Below are positions 58,338 through 64,000 of a stretch of DNA of 64,000 nt, piece after piece. Every line of letters starts with the position of its first letter. The first letter of the stretch is position 1. The notes beneath the pieces were generated by a model. It saw nothing but the letters and a program-made list of their open reading frames with translations. It did not search any database and was not told where the DNA came from. This DNA is from Leucosporidium creatinivorum (taxonomy: Eukaryota; Basidiomycota; Microbotryomycetes; Leucosporidiales; Leucosporidiaceae). The stretch is taken from NCBI GenBank assembly GCA_001600635.1, contig BCKL01000005.1:933350-997349 (forward strand), given 5' to 3'. The position numbers and the translations under genes were made by a program.

Positions 58338-59419
58338 GGCACCGAGGCAAGCTTCAGAATCTATGCAACCTATGCAAGTGCTGCTTTGTAGCTTCAGCCT
58401 TTCAAAGTGAGCGGATAGCCAAGAGAAGGAGGAATGCCTAGGTCTACTGGCAGCGCCGAGCAGCTGTCGCCGTAAAACTGGTGAATCGTGCGCCGACTTT
58501 GAGCCCGAATGACAGCCAGCTAGCTCTACACGAAATGGTACTCGATGCGTTAGATACCTTTCTCTTGAGCCTCGGAGGAGACAAGGCAGCTCCCATGTCG
58601 AATCGGTTGACTGCTGCGAAACGAGCCTTGCCGCCGAAGCGCCGAACATGGCTCCCCTGCCGGTCCCAGAGCCTGTGCGACCAGTGTGCGACGGGTGATG
58701 CGCGGCTAAAGAACTTGGACTGTAATATGCACTTCAGGGTGGCCTCAAGCGGACCTTCAGCGCCCAACGCCGAGAATCCGTTCGAGCGCCGAAGGTCGAT
58801 GTAGCCTCTGCACGAGCAGGAGGGGTAGCTGACCGAGTGTACCTACCCGCCTATACTCATATGGCTACCTCGATAGCCGTGTAGCAGAGCAGAAACCGCT
58901 GAAACGGCTGCGAAAGGAGCTCGTGAGCGCCGAAAGAGCAGAGCGGGCTGTAGAAGAAGCGCCGAGCTCAGCAGTAGTCTGATTCCCACCCTGGAATCTC
59001 CCAGTAAGCCCTCCCGTACGTGAATTGAAGCGATAGAAGCTAGCGGAAGAGGTGTGAAAGCGGCGCGAAGCCCCTGGAGCTGCTCGCCCGACTGAACAGC
59101 TCTGCTCCTCGGTCGAGCGGTAGAAGACATGTACCAGCATGTAGTGAGCCCCTGGATGGCCTCCCGCTTAGGCAACAGACCTAGGTGCAGGTTAGATTGC
59201 GACCAGCCACCTCTCGGCGCGCAAGGAATTTAAAAGGGCGCCCGGAGGGCGCTTCCTCTCTTTCCTTCCTGAACTTCACTGCTCGTCTTGCTCGCTTTCG
59301 CTTTACTGCTCTCGAGTCACCAGTACTACCTACCTACACACACTCTACTCTACTATCACCCTACACCCACCTCTCCCTCCTCTCACCGCTCTCACCGCTC
59401 CAACTCTCCGCTTTCGACC
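58338..59419. other. Intergenic region before the Ser-rich gene
   Basis: About 1.1 kb with CGCCGAG or CGCCGAA words near 58456, 58771, 58791 and 58962. Small frames are present, but none is conserved-looking or intron-linked. The right part is the promoter and leader of the next gene (TTTAAAAG at 59229-59236, then a long C/T and CTCTACTC-type leader). Confidence 0.4.
59229..59236 (+). promoter_or_regulatory. TATA-like box of the Ser-rich gene
   Basis: TTTAAAAG about 190 nt upstream of the ATG at 59420, followed by GGGCGCCCGGAGGGCGC, which is partly palindromic. Function is inferred from position. Confidence 0.4.
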
Positions 59420-60442
59420 ATGAGCTCCGCTCCCGCCCAGCCTTTCGCTTCGCCCTTGCAGCGCCTGTACCGCAAGCTCACTCGCAAGAGCAAGACGACC
59501 ACTAGCACGACCTACACGACTGCCTCGCCAGTCCTCAGCTCGCCTCGGCCAGCTCTCAAGGTGCGTTCCGAGCATTTCGCCCTGTCTCAGCCCACACATT
59601 CCCTACTTTCGCGCGCCGGTGGCTGACCAGAATTTTCTCACGCTCGCTTTGTACAGGCCATCAAGCCCGAGCCCATCTTCTTCATCGACTGCAAGACCCC
59701 TCTCCCCTCGATCGACTCGCTCCTCGCCCTCCTCGAGCCCGCCGAGCAGCAAGCGCCCCTCTTCAGCGCCGTCGACTCGCCCGTCCTCATCGCCTCGCCT
59801 TTGGTCGAGCAGCCTGCATCCAACAAGATCCTTTCGACCACCAGTCTCACCGTCGAGGAGCAGGAGGTCGCCGAGTCGGTCATCGAGGTGCAGAAGGAGG
59901 AGGAGGAGAGGTGCAGCGCCGAGGAGGAGTGCTCGGAGGCGCTGTTTGGCTCGTCGGAGGAGGACAGCTGGGACATCTCGAGTATCATCACCATCACTAC
60001 TGCTACCACTCCCTCTACGCCACCCTCCCCTCGCTTCAACCCCTCGTTCGAGCGCTCGACCGCCTGCGCCGAGCTCGAGTCGTCGGCCCTCTTCACCTCC
60101 AACCTCAACTCCAGCATCTGCACCTCGCCCAGCTCGCAGAACATCTCAGCTTGGATCTCCCTCACCACCAAGTCACTCCTCTTCAATCCCTCCTTCGAAC
60201 GCTCTCCCTCGCCTTCCTCCTGCGCCGAGCTTCTTTTCCCTCTCTCATCCTCTCCCTCCACCGACTCGGACGCCTCGCTGCCTCGCTCCATCTCCTCGTC
60301 GGCCTCCAGTACCACTACCAACCACGATGAGATCGTCACCGCCTTCCTCTCGCCCACTCCCATCACCTCGGAGCGCTTCCCCTCCTTCATCTCCTGGGAC
60401 AGCCCTTCTCCTCGTCGTCGTCGTCTCGTTCAGCGCGCTTAG
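59420..60442 (+). CDS. Ser-rich protein of unknown function with a repeated FNPSFERS motif
   Basis: Not recognised. Two exons: the first (59420-59562) gives MSSAPAQPFASPLQRLYRKL and ends SSPRPALK; the intron, which ends TTTGTACAG, joins to AIKPEPIFFIDCKTPLPSID. The protein is about 305 residues, acidic in the middle (EVQKEEEERCSAEEECSEAL) and Ser/Thr/Pro-rich to the end (SPSPRRRRLVQRA). An internal repeat is visible: SPRFNPSFERSTACAELESS and SLLFNPSFERSPSPSSCAEL, i.e. FNPSFERS followed by CAEL, about 55 residues apart. No signal peptide or membrane segment. It may be a disordered regulatory protein with two copies of a docking motif, which is inference. Confidence 0.65.
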
Positions 60443-61007
60443 GGTCGCAGTAGAGGAGGGCCAGGTCTATAAGGAGTGACTGGGAGGGTGGTCAACGCGA
60501 AGGGTGGAGTAAGCCTGATGCAGAGCCAGCAGGGAGGAGGGGGAGGGGGGGGGCAACTCGGAGCTTAGTTTAGCGGTCAATCAGTGGTCTTAGCATATCA
60601 GTATTAATAGCAGTAGCATGTCGTATCATTATAATCCCATCGCCTCGCTTCCTACATTCGCTTGAGAGGTCTCCGAGAGCGAGAGCAGCGAAAGCAATCC
60701 CCTCGAAGCTGCGCCGAGCTGACTATGTCCGACTGGGCGACCTGCAAGATCATCTGTAGCAATGGTACACCCCACCACCGCTCAGAGATGCCATGTCAGC
60801 TCGATACCGACGCGGGGCGCTACTTGACTGTTCACCGTGCACAGCGAGAGGATCGAGACGAGTCCGATTCGCAGCAGGCTGTGGACCGCGCCTTCCAACA
60901 CGTGTTCAAATAAGTTACCGACCCTCCGCCGCAGCTACAATACAACACGAAGCCAACCCTGCACGCCGTTAGCCCTTGCTCGGATCTGCGACGAGGCAAG
61001 GAGCTCG
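60443..61007. other. Convergent intergenic region
   Basis: About 565 bp with a G-rich run near 60537-60551 and an A/T-rich stretch near 60590-60640 that could hold 3' end signals. No gene is supported. Confidence 0.4.
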
Positions 61008-64000
61008 TTAGCTCAATCGCTCGACGTCAGGACGACTCAGGGAAGGCTCACAGTTACCAAAGTGATCCGAGGTCTTCCGGTCCTCGAGAAGCAGCGTCTC
61101 TATGGCAGCGTAGACTGTAGGTAGACGACGAACGAAGTCAGCGCCGAGACGGCAGAACGCCGAGAGACTGGAAACTCACCCGCCGGATTGGGATACCTCG
61201 GATCCGCCTCCTTCCTGAACTCCACCAGATTACTTGCCAACTTCGTCTCTCTCATCAGCCCCTGCAGGCTCTCCTTCCAGCCCAGCTCCTTCTCGACAAT
61301 CCTCCGCGCATTATCGCCCAACCTCCGTCGCGCCGAGTAATCTTGTATGAGGGTCCCCAGAGAGTACGCGTACATCTCCGCGTCCGACTCCTCGTTCTCG
61401 ATCGTATGATCCACCAGCACTCCGCCGAGGTTATTTGTCGTCCCCACGCCGAGCTGCTCGGGAAGGGCGCCGGCGTTGGAGGTGACGATGGGGAGGCCCA
61501 TAGCCATTGCTTCCGAGATGGCGACGGAGATGCCCTCCGAGAGGGAAGGGAGGAGGAAGATGTCGGACGCCTCGAGGTAGTCGCGGACGTTGGTCCGAGC
61601 GCCGAGCACGCGGATGTAGTCGTCCAGCTTGCGGATCCGAATCTGGCGCTGGAGCGCCCCGAGCTGGTCTCCGTCGCCAATGACGAAGAGGAGGAAGTCC
61701 TCGCCCACCTTCTCCATCAGCGCGTCGACGATCCTCGGCAGAAGGAGCGGACGCTTCTGATCGCTGATTCGACCGACAAATGTGATGACGGTCGACTCGG
61801 GTTCGAGTTGGAGGAGTTCGGCTTTGGCGCTATTTCGCTGGCGATGGTCGGGCGCTTCGAACGAGCCGATGTCGACGCCGAGCTTGACGACGCCGATGCG
61901 GGAGGCGTCGTGATGGCCGTGGTCGAGTAACCAGTTGCGGAGGTAGGAGGAGCAGGTGATGGTGCGGGCGAGGTAGCGTTGCTGGATGATGGAGTAGCGA
62001 GGATAGCCGCCCGACTTCCAGCCGTCGTACGCCTCGTTGTGAAGGTACTAGAGATGCGACGGGTTAGCTGGACGTCTGAGAAGAAGGAGAAGGGAGAGTA
62101 CTCACGTCGATGAACTTGACGTCGGGCAACTGCTCGACGAGCGCCGGCAGCATCTCGTAGATGAGCTGCGAGTTGGAGAAGATGACCTCTTGACTGCCTC
62201 GCGAGGTGATGAGATGCTTGAGATATCTCGGAAAGTCGTTGGTGCGGAGGAAGGAGGGCAGGACATGCACGTCGTGGGTCCACTTGAGCATCTCGGGCTT
62301 GAGGTCGATCCCTTGAGGCGTCTTGAAGAGGGTGCAGACGACGGTGACGCGGTAGCCTGCTTCTGCATAGACTTGGACCATGTGGAGGGCGCCTGCGCGA
62401 AGTACGTGGTCAGCTTCAGGCAGGGGAGGGTGCAGCGAGTCGAGAGCGAACCGATGTCAGCACCGCCGAGACTGCGGAAGGGAGGGAGAGGTCAGTCGTG
62501 CAGGAGATGCGAAGAGGTGCAACGACGACTCACTAAAGCCATGGCACAATGAAGACGATGCTCTTATCGGTGCTTGCCAGCCCGGACTCGAACGGCGCCT
62601 CCCAAGTGACCGGCTCAAGGGGCTCACTCGGTCGAGGGAACTTGACGGGGAAAGCGTCTCCAAGGTCGCTGTGCTTCTTCTGGATATGCTCTCGTAGCTG
62701 CAGGAAGGTCGATCCCGCTCCTTGCTTGAACGTGTCGCCCCATCGTTTGGCGCGAAACGAGGGAGGGTTGGCGCGATACCTGTTCAGTAGGGGGTCGTCT
62801 TCAGCGAGCGAAAAGCGGTTAGGACGAGGGAGAAGTTACTCACCAGTAGAGGAACTCGAGTGCCGTGCCACCCCAATGGCCTCCTTCGGCCAAGCACATC
62901 CAAAAGTCCCAATCCTCGCCTCCCGCCGGGAAGCCTTGCTCATCATATCGACATCCCGACTCGAGTACAGCGTCCGAGCGGTAGATGGCGGCGTTTGGTA
63001 CAAAGTTGCCCTGTGAGAGATTGGGGTCAGCTATCGGAGAATGAAGGTCAGCAGCCGAGAACCGGCTCACGTGCACCCAGTTGTCGCTGCCCGAGTGCAG
63101 CCCTGTCGTCACCGTCTCGTTGGCTCCCTCTCCCCACTTGACATAGTAGAATCCACCCAACGCCCACTCCTTGTTCGACTCCATCATCCACGTGATCTTC
63201 TCCAACGCCGTAAGCTCAAACAGGTCATCATCGTCGAGCGAGATGAGATACGGTGGCACCTCCTTCCTCTCAAAGACGTGCTTGAGGCCGACGTTACGAC
63301 CTTGCGAAAGTCCCTTGAAGCCGAGGTTGTGCAGGAGGACCACTCGAGGATCCGCTTCGGCGATATCCTTAAGGACGGCGAGCGAGTCCTGGTCGTCCGT
63401 ATGGTCGTCCACGATGACCCAGAGGAAGTTCTGCAGCGATTGATCGAAGAGTGAAGTCGCCGTTTCGAGGAGAGCTGCTCGACGGGGGTTGTTGGTCGCG
63501 GTGATGATGGCGACGACGGGGTGCTCGGTCGAGGCGGAGGGGGAGCGGAGGAATTGGTTTGGTGGTGGACGGTGGATGGAGAGTGGGTAGTTGTGGTAGA
63601 TCATTTGACGCTCGTTGTGATGGACCGGTAGAGGGTCGAGCGAGGGATGGAAGGGGGATGAGGAAGCGCGAATGAGGGAGGAGCCTGGCGGCGCTTTCGA
63701 CCGAACGCCGAGTAGTTTTCGTAGCGAATCCTTGTTGATCGCTCTTGAAGGTGGGGTGGAGGAGGATGTCGAGCTGTGGAAGTAGTGCCATGTTACGACG
63801 GCGATGGCTGCGAAGGCGAGGAGGAAGGGCAGTCGGGTTCGGCGCCGCCGCCGAGTGAGGTGAGGGCTCGCATGCGGTTCGGTGAAGGCTCGACTGTGGA
63901 GGATGGGGGAGGCGCGATCCTTCTTGGGATGCGGGCGGCCGAACCAGCTCTGTGAGAAGGCGCAGGAGGAGACGTAAGGTTAGCGAGGTGCGCCGACGAG
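61008..64000 (-). CDS. Membrane-anchored double glycosyltransferase, GT2 plus GT4 (5' partial)
   Basis: The first exon is beyond the right edge; the first visible exon begins after the acceptor CTCACAG near 63948 with SWFGRPHPKKDR. A type II anchor follows (RRRRRTRLPFLLAFAAIAVV then TWHYF), so the catalytic part should face the Golgi lumen. Domain 1 is GT2 (GT-A fold): HPVVAIITATNNPRRAALLE, LWVIVDDHTDD, PPYLISLDDDDLFELTALEK (DxD site) and GGEDWDFWMCLAEGG. Domain 2 is GT4 (GT-B): IGVVKLGVDIGSFE, TVITFVGRISDQKRPLLLPR, FLLFVIGDGDQLGALQRQIR, VRDYLEASDIFLLPSLSEG and EGISVAISEAMAMGLPIVTS (the E-x7-E pair). The last intron (GTGAGT at about 61180 to CTACAG at about 61117) leads to VYAAIETLLLEDRKTSDHFG and the stop at 61008-61010. 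Its product is unknown, perhaps a wall or capsule glycan. Confidence 0.85.

Overview
The window is nuclear DNA of a basidiomycete fungus, most likely a Pucciniomycotina yeast of the Microbotryomycetes / Rhodotorula type. The case for this is high GC, genes packed on both strands, many short GT-AG introns (mostly 45-90 nt) with a CTGAC or CTAAC branch point close to the 3' splice site, and basidiomycete-type housekeeping proteins. The lineage call is inference; the gene identities rest on conserved motifs read across spliced exons. I saw no virus-like element, LTR element, CRISPR array or rRNA.

Layout. 1-8.7 kb (+): the C-terminal part of a Dopey-family trafficking protein (DOP1), a PP4 regulatory subunit R2, and a large protein of unknown function whose end looks XPF/Zip2-like. 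8.7-12.3 kb (-): a truncated DNA-level copy of the ribosomal protein eL22 gene, an aldo-keto reductase, and the intact eL22 gene, which shares a divergent promoter region with CBF5/dyskerin (12.6-14.6 kb, +). 14.8-17.2 kb (+): two tandem paralogous MYND zinc-finger genes with 6- and 9-nt microexons. 17.5-22.8 kb (-): a Gly/Tyr-rich coiled-coil protein, a strongly diverged second eL22-like gene, and a Misato/DML1-type gene. 23.3-31.3 kb (+): a multispan membrane protein, KRR1, a germinal-centre-type protein kinase and a small cytochrome b5. 31.6-41.4 kb (-): a secreted GH5 glycoside hydrolase and TAF2 carrying three C-terminal bromodomains. 41.4-44.6 kb: gene-poor, with an inverted partial copy of the TAF2 3' end and an intron-bearing tRNA-Thr. 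44.6-51.7 kb: coronin (+), a Zn2Cys6 transcription factor (-) and the p23 co-chaperone (-). 51.8-58.3 kb: RAD2/XPG nuclease (-) and a second aldo-keto reductase (+). 59.4-64 kb: a Ser-rich unknown (+) and a membrane-anchored GT2-GT4 double glycosyltransferase (-, running off the right end).

There is no operon-like pathway here. Functional themes are ribosome biogenesis (eL22, its paralog, CBF5, KRR1), transcription and repair (TAF2, RAD2, PP4-R2, possible Zip2-like protein), and membrane, cytoskeleton or polarity roles (DOP1, coronin, GCK kinase, DML1). The most unusual points are the local eL22 family, the TAF2 bromodomain array with its inverted partial copy, the repeated acidic F-x-x-V motif in RAD2, recurrent microexons and ATG-only first exons, and a CTCGGCG/CGCCGAG word that recurs in introns and intergenic DNA.
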